Positions 31,713 through 45,815 are shown, numbered from the stretch's first letter. The stretch: 64,000 nucleotides of DNA from Amyelois transitella (GCF_032362555.1 NC_083530.1:2758001-2822000); one strand, 5' to 3'. Notes: generated by a model from the sequence alone, not told the origin. Translations and numbers: made by a program.

Positions 31713-32149
31713 ATCTAATTTTCCAGTTTAAAGATTACACACTCATGTTGTCAGTTTTATCTTCCTCTTCTTCCTCCTGGCGTAAGTCCCGGGTACATCC
31801 CCACCACTCTAGAGAAGAGCCTGGGGTACGCCCTTGACCATGGATCCTGAATTGAGTAAGTCAATTTTTTACACGAAGCGACCACCATCAGAACTTTGCA
31901 GGGAAGCCCTAACCCGTACTGGAACCATTTGCCTGAATGTGCATGCTTTTCCTCATCTTAAGAGCATCGTATTCATGCTAATGTAAGAACATAACTTCGA
32001 AAATAGTCATTGGTATACGGCCATAGTGACTTTATGCGCATTTTGACCAGCACCATACCGATTCGACAGTCGACGCTCATTTTTTTATTTCCTCTCATAC
32101 TGGCCTTTCGAAGCCCCGTGGTCCGATGTCTTAGTTACAGAGAAATCTA

Positions 32150-32408
32150 CATACATACATATAGTCACGTCTATATCCCTTACGGGGTAGACAGAGCCTA
32201 CAGTCCCGAAAAGACTGAAAGACCACGTGCAGCTGCTCGGCTTGATGATGGAATTGAGATCCAAATAGTGACAGGTTGCTAGTCCATCGCCTAAAAAAAG
32301 GATCGCAATTTTATAAGCCTATCCCTTAGTCGCTTTTTAGGACATCCATGGGAAAGAGATGGAGTGGTCCTATTCTTTTTGTTTTGGTGCCGGGAACCAC
32401 ACGGCACA
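32150..32408 (-). mobile_element. Rep-A copy, full length
   Basis: Runs from CATATAGTCACGTCTATATC to GGTGCCGGGAACCACACGGC. Confidence 0.8.
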
Positions 32409-32886
32409 GTACAGAGAAATCTTTTATTGTAAAACCAATTTTTACTTAGTAGTTTGATTAGGCGATCACGATTTTTCGATCAATGTACGATTTTTTTTTA
32501 TTTTATTTTTTGAAATATATATTGTTCCGCTTTCACAGCTAAATAGCTAGACCGATTCGAATGAAATTTGGTATGGATATAGTTAAAAACACGCGTAATA
32601 ACATAGGATACTTTTATTTTTCAAAAATTAACCCCTAAAATACTATAATGGGTTGTTAAAGTTTGTAAGAAAAATATTATAAATGCACTCACGTCACATG
32701 AGTGCATTTATGATATTTTTCTTAAAAATCTCAATTTTTTGAAAATCTAATAAAACTGATTTTTCCCCAAGGTTTTATTCATATATATTTCAATGTAACA
32801 AACCAATAAAACGGTAAAAATCGAGAAAACGTTTCTTTCACCTTAAAAAACAATTTGTTTCTTTCGAAATTTACAACGCTACTCAC

Positions 32887-33077
32887 GTGTAAATGGGAGT
32901 CATCTTTGCTCTGATCTATTTTGGTGAATTCGGCTTGCAGAGCTGAAGGTTTCCCGCCCAAAGGCAGGGTAGGTGCATCATGCTGCCAAGCCCTCTCCTC
33001 TTGCCGGAAGCCAGGGTTGTCAAACGCGAACTCATCCTTGACCGACTCAGGGTCCGTTGAGAAGACCAGGTGCTTTC
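32887..33077 (-). CDS. Membrane PDZ protein, exon 2: juxtamembrane cytoplasmic region
   Basis: Acceptor TTCTCCCCAG, donor GTGAGT, phase 1 in and 0 out. It reads GKHLVFSTDPESVKDEFAFD, NPGFRQEERAWQHDAPTLPL, ..KIDQSKDDSHLH. FDNPGF is an NPxF-like motif of the kind found in cytoplasmic tails of membrane proteins. Low third-position AT content marks it as coding against the AT-rich intron. Confidence 0.85.
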
Positions 33078-34277
33078 CTGGGGAGAAGAATTCGAGAGGT
33101 TAGTGGAAACAACAAACAATAAATAAATAAAAAAAGGTATGTACTTAAAATAAAAGATGGGCTTTGATACGGTTTAATAGTTACATACATATAATCACAT
33201 CTATATCCCTTGCGAGGTAGACAGAGCCTGTTGAAAAGACTGATAGGCCACGTTCAGCTGCTTGGCTTACTATATATAACATTGATATATAATTGAGGTT
33301 AGTGACAGGTTGCTAGCCCATCGCCTAAAAGAAGAATCCCTAGCTTGTCCCTTATCCCTTAGTCGCCTTTTACGACAAAGTTACATACCTCTATAATATT
33401 AATATAGATTTATTTATTTGTCACTAGATAGCCTGTATAGGTAACGACACGATATCCATATCAACGTAATAAGACCTAGTTTTCACTCAGCGAAATCGTT
33501 CTCACGTGTAATCTGTAATTATGGCATAGAAACATAAATATCTAAGGCGCAGAGATTTACCTAAAGTATAAATATACCTGGTTGACTGGAAGAAATCCCT
33601 CACAGGGATAAGTCCGCCCTTGTACGTCGTTATTTTTAATGTTTGTTGTTTGTTTGTAATATCTTTATTGCATAGAAATTTACACAGTAACAAGAAAATA
33701 GTACAAAGTTATAAAATAAACAAATTACTAGCAATGTTTTTATGTATTACTTATAATTTGTTATGTGCAATAAAGAATTTACAAACAAACAAACAAATAT
33801 ATATATTGATTTTAGCAAATAAGATTTTTTTTTGTCTGTCTGTCTGTATCTGACTGTATGATCAAGATTCAACTTTACGCGGACGAAGTCGCGGGCAACA
33901 GCTAGTGTACTATATGTTTGGATATATTTTTTTTTTGACAAATTACACAGATTGAGTTAGCCTCGAAGTAAGTTCGAGACTTGTGTTACGAGATACTAAC
34001 TCAACGATACTAATTAATCCACGTTCGTAACTGATTTTTGCTAACTAACTACGGCAATTGAATATTATTCTTGCTTCGTAAGCCAGTTACGAGAACGGAA
34101 TTTAACTATCTTATCTCTCTGTAAGCGTCTATAATTTGTGATAGCATGCTCCAAACAAGGTCAGTAGAGATTTCTTACGTTTTTGCACTACACTTCATGT
34201 TTTCTAATTGATATGGCACTTGTTGAGAGTAATGTGTTTTGATGAGATGTAAGAACAAGTCATTAATTTATCTCATA

Positions 34278-34531
34278 CTAGCTGTGCCCGCGACTTCGTC
34301 CGCGTGGAATAGTTATTTTGGGCATCATTGAAGCCCTCAAGGATGAATAATTTTGCCCGATTTTTTTCACATTCTCCATTATTTCTTCGCTCCTTATAGT
34401 TGCAGCGTGATGTTATATAGTCTAATAAAGGTCTATTGGACGCAAAAAGAATTTTTCTATTCGAACCAGTATTTCCTGAGATTAGCGCGTTCAAACAAAC
34501 AAACTCTTCAGCTTTATAATATTAGTATAGA
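34278..34531 (-). mobile_element. Non-autonomous Helitron-like element
   Basis: On the minus strand it starts TCTATACTAATATTATAAAG and ends GACGAAGTCGCGGGCACAG then CTAG. Nearly the same as 46300-46563. Confidence 0.75.
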
Positions 34532-35874
34532 TTGAGTGCGTAACGAACTGGTGTGCTGAATCATTTGTTTAAGGAATATAATGATGAGGGCAGTTGGCTA
34601 ATTGTCTAACTTTACCTACCTTTCTTTCTTCTTCTATCTTTTCAAATTCAAATTCAAAATTTTTATTCATTATTATAGGATACTTCATATCGCTTAATAA
34701 TTGTCAAAACTTGGTTTCACAACATTGGTTGACGTCAAATAAATTACTTATACTCTGTATACATATAGAGAGGAGACATATTGCCTTGTGACATATAGGC
34801 CCGCAGAAATCATATATCTATTTGCATGTTTGCGCTAATTTCGAAAAGTTGTGGATGGATTTGATTCATATTTGAAATGTTGTAAAAAAGATTTTCAGAG
34901 GAAGGTTTATATCTATAAATTTTACCAGTACGAACCCCGAGTGGGTCGCTAGTTTGAAATAAGTTTCTCATCAAAGCGAATCAAAACTGAATAGAACTGT
35001 GTTGTGTGTGTGTCGACCTTTCGGTTCAATCGTCAGATAAGCTCCATATCATAATACTTAAGCATAGGTAACATGAAATTGGATCAAATTTAACCTACAA
35101 TATGAAAAAAGTTTGCAAAAACGCGACTGAAAACCAAAATATCAAAGCAACCCGAATCGACACGGAATTATTTCCTCAAATACCATCAATATTGACATTC
35201 CTATCAGTAATATTGACGAATACTCGACTGCTATCGATAAACAATCCTACTGCGGGCAAAAAGTCGGTGTGAAAGTGTCCTACATGAGACTTGAAAGGAA
35301 AAGTTAGTGCGATAATTACATATCGATAGTTTGAGCACGGCACAACACTAATGACAGAATTTTCCATTATATTATAAAGGCTAACAATCTGTCACTATTT
35401 GAATCTCAATTCCATCATGAAGCCAAACAGCTAAGCGTGGCCTTTCGGTCTTTTCAAGACTTTTGGCTCTGTCTGCCCCGCAAGGAATATAGATGTGACT
35501 AGAACTATTGTCATATGCTTCCATTAAAAGACGACAGATGCTCTTACGATTCCTTCATCGACGATTACCATAGTTTGATTGATTCGTAATTGTTTTCGGA
35601 TATATCGTGTTCGAAACCAATCAAAAACAATGTTTCACTTGCATAATAAAATTCTTTAGACAAAACTCATATCCTCAACTATATAAGAGCCGTAGTCTAG
35701 TCTGTCCAAAATGCTAGGAAAGATAAATAATGATATTATTGGCATGGGGAGACGTCACACTAGCTGTACCTATCTAACGTTTGACCCTTAGCCCTTACTT
35801 TCACTGCATTGTTTGTCCTAGTACAGTCAGCCACACAATAACATGATCAAATTCCTTGTATCTTCTCTTTTATA

Positions 35875-36118
35875 CATACATACACATTATACTTGCGGGG
35901 TAGACAGAGCCAACAGTCTTGAAAAGACTGAATGGCCACGTTCAGCTATTTGGCTTAATGATAGAATTGAGATTCAAATAGTGACAGGTTGCTAGCCCAT
36001 CGCCTAAAAGAGGAATGCCAAGTTTATAAGCCTATCCCTTAGTCGCCTTTTACGACATCCATGGAAAAGAGATGGAGTGGTCCTATTCTTTTTTGTAATG
36101 GTGCCGGGAACCACACGG
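35875..36118 (-). mobile_element. Rep-A copy with duplicated terminus
   Basis: Antisense full copy. Its last 40 bp (TTTTTTGTAATGGTGCCGGA) are repeated in tandem to 36155. Confidence 0.75.
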
Positions 36119-36726
36119 GACTCTTTTTTGTAATGGTGCCGGAAACCACACGGCATCTTCGTTCATTCTTCTATTGTATTGTTATAGCATAAGTAATCAT
36201 GTTGGTCGGATTTGCTGTTGACTGTACTTTACGAAACCATTTTAAATTAACCGTGGGAGTAGTAGAAGACACAAGCATAGATTTACAAACAAACACACAT
36301 TATTATTGCACTTAAGTTGTAATGGTTTTTTGAATCAGATATTAAAAAAAAATATTATATTTCTTCACGCAAAAGACATAAACGCGTCAGATAAAACTTT
36401 TTTAAAATTTAATCTATTGGCTTTATTATAATTAAGTCAAATTAAAATAAAAAAGTACGAAAAACCATATACATACATATATAATCTCGTCTTTATCCTT
36501 TACGAGGTAGACGAAGCCGGTCTCGGAACGACAGAAACGCCACGTGGAGTTGTATGGCTTTATGATGAAATTGAGGTTCAAATAATGACAAGGCTAATTT
36601 TACCGGCTTCCAAAAAGGAGGAGGGTCAATTCGCCCGATTTTTAGTCAAATTCGATTACATAGCGGATCGTCGAACACATAAGGTGCCAGATAAAAAAAA
36701 ACCTCCTGAACAGGTTCAATTCACAC

Positions 36727-36768
<42 letters not shown>

Positions 36769-36769
36769 A
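36727..36769. repeat. (GAT)n microsatellite
   Basis: About 14 GAT units. The Met run seen when it is translated is an artefact. Confidence 0.95.
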
Positions 36770-39700
36770 ACTATTCCCACGCAGGCGGAGTCGCGAGCAA
36801 AAGCTCACTTACTTGAACTCCATTATGAATACATCGAAATTCCATTTTGTGAAGTCGGAAAGCTGTTTAACCTAGAAACGGGTTCCAGAGATGGCAAGTA
36901 TCATGTTGACACACATTATGTGAGTGCCCAGTGACTCTCAAAATCCTATACAAGTTATTCTTCCAAACGACTTGGGGTGAAATTATATTTTTTGTTTGTA
37001 GGTAGGTATGTGTCTAACTCGATAAGTTTAGAACCGCTGGTTTGATTTTTTACGAAATTTAAAAGGCATCTAGACTCACTTTAATTTTTGCCATGCGGTG
37101 TGGTTCCTTGTACTTTAGAGTGGCACCACTCCTTTATCGTTTCCATAGATGTCGTAAAAGGCGACTAAGGGATAGGCAAATAAACTTAAGTAAGTAAGTT
37201 TGAGAAACACTGGCATATGGCAATAAATGGTTGCATGTAAGTATTTGCACTATGGTTAACAGTAGTACGACATAGCTTGCCGTTCTAGGCTTTGCTAAAT
37301 AAGTTGTTATTCCACCTGCTATGTAAAATACGTGTGATTCTCTATACTTTCTTCTCATAAATATGTCTTAAGTTTCCAAGTCAATAATCCATGCTATCCA
37401 TAAACAATTATACATATTTAAATCACGACTCTATGCCCTAAATTTCTTCTACCGCAGTTTGAAACGCTATAACAAGGACTTCACTGACATTGAAGGAAAT
37501 TATTCCTAGCACTTTTAACAGCATCGTAAAATAATTAGGTAAACGCTGCTTTAATTTATATGTGTAAACTATTTATTTTATGTATGACGTTAACCAGTTA
37601 CTTATTTAGCTATTTTGTCAATTGTTATGTTGTCAACACACTAGCATAATTTATATGTTTTTGTTAAATTTTTCGGCGCTATTTGTCTATTTAATATGTA
37701 ATTCTTATTGTAAATAAAAAATAAATGTAAGACGCAGAGCAAATAGTCTTAAGACTGAAAGGCAACGTTAAGTTGGATGGCTTAATCATGGAATTGGTAT
37801 TCAAACAGAGACAGGTTGCTAGCCCATCGTCTAGAAGAAGAATGCCAAGTTTATGAGCCCATTTCTTAGCTGCCTTTTACGACATCCATTGGAAAGAGAT
37901 GGAGTGGTCCTATTCTTTTTTCTATTGGTGCTGGGAACAACACTGTAAATAATTATTATTGTTAATTTCCGTTTTTGAGAATTTCGGGATATCTCTCAGA
38001 GTAATTATCTCGACTTTCCAAGGAATTTACATGCTAAATTTCGAAGTTTCTTTACTCACGTGCCACATTAGCCGGCACTTTTGTAACATAAAAGTTTTAA
38101 TTTTGGTTTTAACGAGATACCTTCAGAAGTTAAAAAAATTTCATGGGAGAGAATCTTTGAGTCAAAGTCGTATATTTAAAACATCGATTAACCTCAAGAA
38201 ATTCCATAAGATTCCTTTGAAATGAAGATCCCTTGGCCTCTAAAAGATCTCGTCACACTATGATGTCACTTTCCCATAAGTGACCATACCTAATAGACTA
38301 TTGTTAAAACATTTAATGAAAAACTGTGAACATATTAGATTATAACTACGCAAGATAACCTAGAAAGGTAACTCTTTAGCAATAGCAGTTGTTCTGTGCC
38401 CATTCAACTATCAAATTCAATAAAACCGGTTTGCCGGCGCGCATATCTCACGGTCGGCGCCATCTTGGATTTATTTTGACAGCTGTTACGGCGGGAAACG
38501 TTAGGTAATTGTCTATGGTTGAGTAAGATCTACTATCACGTATTTTTTAATTACAAAAGTCAATTACGAGCTATTTTTTTTAAATTGAGATCCATTTAAT
38601 ATGCTATGTATGCAATGTGTTATCACTGAATCTCAATTCCATCATTAAGCTAAACCTTCGGGTCTTGTGACTATCTTCTCCTCCTGGCTGTAGTCCCGGT
38701 AACATCCTCACCATTACGGAGTGGAGCCCGGGGTACGCCTTTACGGGGTGCTTAATTTACTTTTAAATTCGTATAAAAATAGGTAAAGTGTATGATACAT
38801 TACAAAACTATTCGACATTGACAAATGTTATCATTTTTTAGTTGCACGATAAGATTTGTATGCCTAATTAATGAGATTATAATTGAGTAAGGAATATGGT
38901 ATTTTGTGTAACACAATTTGTGTAATTTGTCCCATTACCTAACATTAATAGCCCATAAAAATCACTGCTAGACTCCTAAGGCCTCCCCAGAAATGGGGGG
39001 ATTTTACCCATAGTTACCACGCCGGTTAAGCGGGTTGGTGACCGCAGTATCTATTGATTCTGGACTATGTTGCCATATAAGGAGGCGCTGTTGCCCACCT
39101 CTCGCTTAATCCCTCAATCGCCTCTTGCGATATCCACGGGAAGATATGAGGTGGTGCTTTTTTACTCTGCCGGCACCATACGACCCATAATTTCCGGTAA
39201 TTTGTCCCGTATATATTATTATACTAGCGACCCGCCCCGGCTTCGCATACATAGCATTTATAGATATAAATCCTCAGAAAACTCTGTTTCCTAAAATGTA
39301 AGAAAGAGGATTCAGAAAAACAGGAATTAAATCCGTTCACATTCCTTAATTCCTATAAAATATAGGGACTTTATAATATGTAGTGTATAAAGGTCCCGTT
39401 ATGTCATAATTTTCTTATATTTCTCGGATTATAAAGATCGTCTTTTTCCTAATTTTTCTGATGTTATCTCAAAAACGAAACCCATTTTTTTTAGGCCATT
39501 GCGTAAAAAACCAATTAGTTCGATTCACTCGGACGACAAAAACTGGCAAATGGCTATTACAACAATTGTTTAATTCTGATGAATTGGCTTGCTTCTGTAA
39601 TGAATTAACCTGACCTCGACCTTCCAAGCGCGAAGGTTGGGTACATTTCCTTCTGGTAGGATCGATTTTGAACAAATAAATCCATGTTAATACTTGTCGT

Positions 39701-39819
39701 ACGCTGCGAACACTTATTTTTGCCAAATTGTATACATCGAAAACTACGTATTAGCCTGATTATGATGCCCTACTAATTTATTCTATTAAGTCAACGGGAC
39801 TTGCATTTTTATAAATTTA

Positions 39820-40040
39820 TTCATTCATCACGTCTTGCGTGGTAAACAGAGCCAGCAGTCTTGAATGACTAACAGGCCACGTTGAGCTGTTAGGCTTTAT
39901 GATAGAATTGAGATTAAAATAGTGACTGGTTGCTAGCCCATCGCCTAAGAGAAGAATCCCAAGTTATAAACTTGGGATTCTTCTCTAGCCTATTTATCCC
40001 TTAGTCGCATTTTACGACATGCATAGGAAAGATGGATTTT
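39820..40040 (-). mobile_element. Rep-A copy with internal inverted duplication
   Basis: Antisense copy; 39949-39965 and 39969-39985 are perfect reverse complements over 17 bp with a 3-nt loop, inserted in the body of the element. Confidence 0.75.
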
Positions 40041-40499
40041 AGTAAATCATTGTTAATTTTTTATTTACTTAGGTGTATTTTTAGGTTTATATTTTAGCTA
40101 GAATTATTAATATTTATTTATTTTCTTTAATTAGTTTAATTTTTAGTTTTAATATGAGTTATTTATTACAAGTAAACATTACAAATCATCAAGATGATTA
40201 AGCTACAAATTACAACCAAAACACAAGGTATGTAGACAATCCACGCAGATATTTATCACGCTAAATGCGACGTTTAGAAAATATTTAACCTTGACAAAAG
40301 ACAAAAACACAAGAACACGTCAATGGTTTTTAAAAGCTACGTCAATACTAATTAATCAATATATAAATTCTTGCATTATGTGACTGAAGACAATCAAGCG
40401 GCCCAAGTAATAGGGCTTCGAAAGCAAATACTTACCTAGTTGTGTCTGAGTTTAGTTTAGGGCATAGCTTCTTTGCTAAAGCTAAGAAAAAACATAGTG

Positions 40500-40720
40500 T
40501 GAACCAGTCACTTCTCTTCCAGTGCAGACTGTAAACGTCAATCAAGGGAAAACTTGGGATTCTTCTTGTAGGCGATGAGCTAGCAACCTGTCTCTATTTG
40601 AATCTCAATTCGATCATTGAGCCATACAGCTGAACGTGGCCTGTCAGTCTTTTTAAGACTGTTGGCTTTGTGTATACGTGAGAATTATATACAACACTAT
40701 ATGTATGTATGTACAAAGTT
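40500..40720 (+). mobile_element. Rep-A variant with a different 5' head
   Basis: The body and 3' end are Rep-A, but the head reads TTCCAGTGCAGACTGTAAAC then GTCAATCAAGGGAA instead of GTGCCGTGTGGTTCC. The same head motif occurs at about 9553 and 8690. Confidence 0.55.
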
Positions 40721-41844
40721 AAACATGACTTCTTTTTCTAGAAATTCCCACGGGAATTTCAAGAAAGCTGCGGGTTAAAGCTAGTAACAAATATGTGTAA
40801 GAAGCCACGGTAATCTATTTGATGTGTAAGTTATAGCAGCCAATCATGCGACGCTATCAGCCAATAACAGCGAAGAGTCTAAATCGCGCAAGCAAAGATT
40901 TCACGGATTGGAGCATAGGTATATACAACTTCCGACACATCATCGTAGGAGCCGTGGTTCCCCAAACATGACACCTAGCCTGGCAGAAGATCTTCCCTTT
41001 GGTGGCGGTCGAGCCCAAAAATCGGTCCCTATTGCAAATATAGAAATGGGATAAATATATCCCGATTCCAAACATAAGCATACTAAATTCTTAGGACAAG
41101 GTAACATATAAGATAATGAATATAGTTATAGAGGTACTATGAACAACCTGTCACGTACTATATTGTGGCAAGAATGCCGGCTGATGTCATCCTATACCTG
41201 TCTGTGGTTTTACGATCGTTTCTGTGCAAAATAACGACAATACAGAACTATCAACTCTAGGGCAAGTCTTAAAAATGTATCTTAAAATAAAGGTTGCCAA
41301 ATTAAACGATATAAATGGTGTACTTAATGTTAATAATTCTACCCATACCGCTACCGCCGCGGAAATGGTTTGTCACTTTCTTTGAATTTGCTTAGTATTG
41401 TATGAATTTTTAAAAATTCATATCTAGCTTTTGTCAACTAGTAACTATCCCCGTATATGTTTACTGAATTTGATTGTCTTTCCTTTAAAGGCTTTATATA
41501 TTGAGTTTGAGAAAATATTTTTTCCCACCTACATACACCTAATCCCAAATCCCAATTGATACGAATCCGCCATTATAGTACATAGAATCAAACAAAAACT
41601 TTTCCATAAAACAATAACATAATCGTAATATAACATTGTCAATCCCAACTTCTGATTTATTTTCATTTTGTGACATGTTTTGTCCTCCGGACTTTATCTT
41701 TATGTAATTTCAACAATACACCTTGTAAGTTAACTGCGTTGTTTGCCAAGGGAGATTGCTTAGAAGATTTTATTCTACCATTGATTGTTTGATAGCCAAG
41801 AAAAGCATAGTGTTTACCAGCTGCTTCCTTACCTGCGCAGGTTG

Positions 41845-42105
41845 TGTACATACATACATATGGTCACGTCTATATCCCTTGCGGGGTAGACAAGGCCAAA
41901 CAGTCTTGAAAAGACTGAATGGCTACGTTCAGCTATTTGGCTTAATGATAGAATTGAGATTCAAATAGTGACGGGTTGCTAGCCCATCGCCTAAAAAAGA
42001 ATCCCAAGTTTGTAAGCCTATCCCTTAGTCGCCTTAAGACATCCATAGGAAAGAGATGGAGTGGTGTTATTCTTTTTTGTATTGGTGCCTGGAACCACAC
42101 GGCAT
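41845..42105 (-). mobile_element. Rep-A copy, full length
   Basis: From ACATACATACATATGGTCAC to GTGCCTGGAACCACACGGCA. Confidence 0.8.
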
Positions 42106-42749
42106 GATTAGTCATCAAAATTATATAAAGTTTCAAGCTTCCCACGTAATGACTGGCGCTATATTTTTAATGCCATTGCCAATCACGTAAAAAAACTAAT
42201 TTGAATCTATTGTTTTTCAAACGACGAATCATTCATCATGTGACGAAGTGAAGTCACGTGAATTATAATGTTGATAAATTGAAAACGTCTTAACTAAGTT
42301 AACCGTATAGTATTACCGTGTACTGTTGCAAATTAGCGGTATTATGCTTTGCTTATAGTCTTATCTATAAGTATTAACTCTACAATAAGAATTTAATCTT
42401 CACAGAATCGCAATAACGTAAGATTGTTCACTGACGTGTAATCAAATGTGTATATAATTACAGCAATTAAGGTTAACTTTGCGTATAAGATGTTAACTCT
42501 ATATTTATTATGAAATAAAATATCGTTCAGTTAGTATCTCATAACGCAATTCAGGAACTTATTTTGGGGCTGACTTAATCTGAGTCCTTTATCAGGATAA
42601 ACATTTCATTTATTTCAGACTAATTTCATTCAATTTCTCAGATGGTTCAGTTAGATATAATGAAAACGACGGAGAAGCAATAAAGACACAATATTAGCAG
42701 TCTGACTCACGAGCAAATTAAAATACCACTATTAAAGACTACCACATAA

Positions 42750-42975
42750 TAAGACAATAAAAGTTAACTAACAGCGGACCTAATACGCGGCCTTGGGGTA
42801 CACCGCAGGCAATCGCGCATGCACGAACGTGGACAAAAACTGGAACCTGTCCAGTTACCTGATGACATCGCAAAACAGACGCTCTTTGAATTACAACCGA
42901 TTGTGTAAAAGATTTACCGAGAATTGAAAGGCATTCAGCGAGCTACAGTGTCGAATGCCTCTCATAAGTTTTGTT
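42750..42975 (-). pseudogene. LINE reverse-transcriptase relic
   Basis: The minus strand encodes AFDTVA (palm motif) at the right end and then, after frame breaks, CGVPQGRVLGPLLVNF, the conserved GVPQGSVLGPLLF block of jockey/CR1-type reverse transcriptases. Stops and shifts show it is dead. Confidence 0.7.
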
Positions 42976-44574
42976 TTGTAGTAGCTAAATTACTTAATTT
43001 GGTTATAATATCCTTTTTTGATTTCAGAGTGATTTATTATAGTATAAATTTCGTTGAATTTTCAATCCAGTGCATATTCGAATTTTCACTTTGTACATAC
43101 AATACATATTTGCAAAACCGTTATTATTAAAATCACTATGTGTATCTTTTCGACACATATTTGACGTTCGCTTTTTATATTTGCAGTGACTACTCTAATG
43201 AACAACGTTACGAACTAAACATACTCTGAGATCACACATTCACAAATAATGCCCAAACAAGTTATAATAGCATTTACCCGTTTCTTTCACTCAATCCTTG
43301 TGAACCTTATTTTCATCAGGTGAAGAGTCATTATCAGTAGTTTTAATGAACATAGCAAATATATATGTAAATATGTTAATTTAAAACATGTTTACATCAG
43401 CACTGACTGATGCTTCTCAAGGTGTCGGTACAACTCTCAGAATTGTATTTAAATTAACTTTTTTAATGTCCGTTGTCCGATGGCTTATGGCTTTTATAAA
43501 TAGTTTGGTCATTTCAGAGAAATCGTCTCATTTAATTAATTCTTCTTTATAATAAGCGGGTTTAAAAAGTTGATTGAATGAATACATTAAGCCGTAAAAT
43601 TGAACGTTTTCTTATAGTCTTTGAAGATTCTTGACTCTGTCTACCCTGTAAGGGGTAAGGCCGTGATAATATGTATATAATTTTGAAGCTAGTCTTCGCC
43701 AAAAGGAAACGTGTCTAGCAAGGTTATAAAATTTCTGATTAATATAGGTATTAAGATTTGATGAATACAGGTATTGAGATTGCATAATTCGATAATATTT
43801 TTTTGCGCATCACCTACATTATTGTAAGTATTATGTTAATTATAAGGAAGTTATCACTATCCTAACTAATATTATAAATGCGAAAGTAAGTTTGTTTGTT
43901 TGTTTTATCTTCACGCGTGATCAACTGAACTAATCTTCTAGAAATTTTGCATAAATATAATTAAGAGTCTGGACTTCTGGCGTATATTTAACATTGCGGT
44001 AAAAACAATAGATCTTGTCCCGTAGGTATTATTTATTTATTGATTGATTTGAACAAATTCGTTGGGAGCCGTTTTCGAAAACCCAAGCACATAATAATAT
44101 ACCTACATAGTAAAGAGCTATAAATTGGTTTAATAACACAATCATTTTTCAACAAATAAAAAAACCTAACATCCTAACGCAATTGTTAGCAGGAAAGCGG
44201 CAAATGTTGAAATTCTCGGCAATTTGCGGCAATTCTGATTCGTTGGCTTTCACTCGATTGGTTTGTATCGATAAGCAATTTGGTGGTTTGTAGTTTACTC
44301 AACAAACCGTTATTTTATACAGAAAATTACAAATAGGCCACGTGGCCAATCAGTCTTTATAAGACTATTGGCTCTGTCTACCCCACAAGGGATATATGTA
44401 GACGTGACCATATGTATGTATGTAAGTACAAATAGAACATAAAGAAATTCCTTTCAGTCTTTTCAATACAACAGTCTTGGCTCTGGCTCTGTCTACCCCG
44501 CAAGGGATAGACGTGACTATATGTATGTATGTGTAACGAAATACTGGGTAGCGTTCCTTAATTTGATAAAACGT

Positions 44575-44765
44575 TTCTTAATAAAATTCAAGACGTCCTG
44601 TAGAAAGGTCAGGTCAAGAGTACCTGCCCGATACCGCCGAGCTTGCATGAAGAGAGTTATGAATGTGGATGAAGCGAAAGAAGTATGCGGAGATAGTGGC
44701 AAGTTGAATGATGTAGTCTCTGCCTACTCCTACGGGAAAATGGCGTGATTTTATTTATGTTTGTA
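44575..44765 (+). mobile_element. LINE-F 3' end remnant
   Basis: Encodes RRACMKRVMNVDEAKEVCGD.. and ends CTCTGCCTACTCCTACGGGA then GGCGTGATTTTATTTATG. Related minus-strand copies at about 17105, 26184 and 47490 carry the same conserved tail peptide (SAYPSGKEA-type ending), consistent with the C-terminus of a LINE ORF. Confidence 0.6.
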
Positions 44766-45537
44766 CCGGGTAGCTAGTTTTTACATTCATTTATACAGAC
44801 TATAATATTTGAAATGTAAAAGTGAGTATGTTCGTCCGCCTTTCACGTCAAAACCGCTGAATCGTTCTTCGTGAAATTTAGCATACATATAGTGTGGAAT
44901 ACAGAGATCGATATAGGGTACTTTTCACAAAGGCGAAAGCACATAAAACCACACAAATTTTGTACTCCGTATTTCCATAAATATGCCTATATAAAACGGC
45001 ATTATTTGACATGTAAGTTTCTTATGTGGTATAGAAGTTCCCTAAGAGATGATTTTCCTAAAATCCCACGGGAATTAAAAAGTTATAATGGAAACTTTAT
45101 TTAAAGCAGGCAGAGCCGTGAGCGTACTCTTGTATTTGTAATGTCATCATAAGCAGTAATTTAAAAAAAAATGTTTTCCAACAAAAACGGATTTAGTTTT
45201 TGCAAATGAAGATAACATTCAAGGGTACCTAAGAATGAATGAAAAGATTCAGGAAGGAAACATGAAGAATTTAAAAAAAAACGGCCTTTAACTTCTTAAT
45301 ATAATTTTTTACACATAAATGTGTATAATTACCAGAATACCTCCGCTTAGGTTCTGGCTTTATACGATTCTTAGATTACCCATAGATATAGGACAATATC
45401 TATGGTAGGTGCATTAAATAAAACAATTTGTTTTTTCATCTAATTGGTGTCTGTTCACGAGTCTTTTATATTATGTTATTCAATTGACGTGAGCCAATGT
45501 TGTGAAACCAAAAGATAATGATAAATATTAATATTAT

Positions 45538-45815
45538 ATGTGCTGTGTGGTTACCGGCACCAATACAAAAAAGAATAGGACCACTCCATCTCTTTCCCAT
45601 GGATGTCGTAAAAGCCGACTAAGGGGTAGGCTTATAAACTTGGGATTCTTCTTTTAGGCGATGGGCTAGCAACCTGTCACTATTTGAATCTCAATCCTAT
45701 CTTAAAGCCAAATAGCTGAACGTGGCCTATCAGTCTTTACAAGGCTGTAGGCTCCGTCTACCCCGCAAGGGATATAGACGTGATTATATGTATGTGTGTA
45801 TGTATGTATGATCAT
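45538..45815 (+). mobile_element. Rep-A copy, full length
   Basis: From TGTGCTGTGTGGTTACCGGC to GACGTGATTATATGTATGTG with a (GTAT)n tail. Confidence 0.8.

Larger units (their letters stand above)
28007..32886 (-). other. Intron 2 of the PDZ gene, repeat-rich
   Basis: Contents: self-complementary tandem repeat 28418-28533; Rep-B about 28830-29060; Helitron-like relic about 29115-29370; Rep-A about 30303-30545; Rep-A 30965-31231 with TSDs; perfect 29-bp hairpin 31244-31304; Rep-A about 31490-31712 and 32150-32408; Rep-B about 31766-32110; Helitron-like relic about 32500-32775 with a 26-bp hairpin at 32666-32724. No exon seen; 29380-30290 and 30600-30950 show nothing recognisable. Confidence 0.55.

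Noticed and set aside
36728..36934. Open frame starting with a run of Met
   Set aside because: Product of the (GAT)n microsatellite; the rest resembles Helitron-like sequence.
39469..39726. 85-codon minus-strand open frame
   Set aside because: No recognisable motif, no splice support, lies in repeat-rich intron; no evidence that it is coding.
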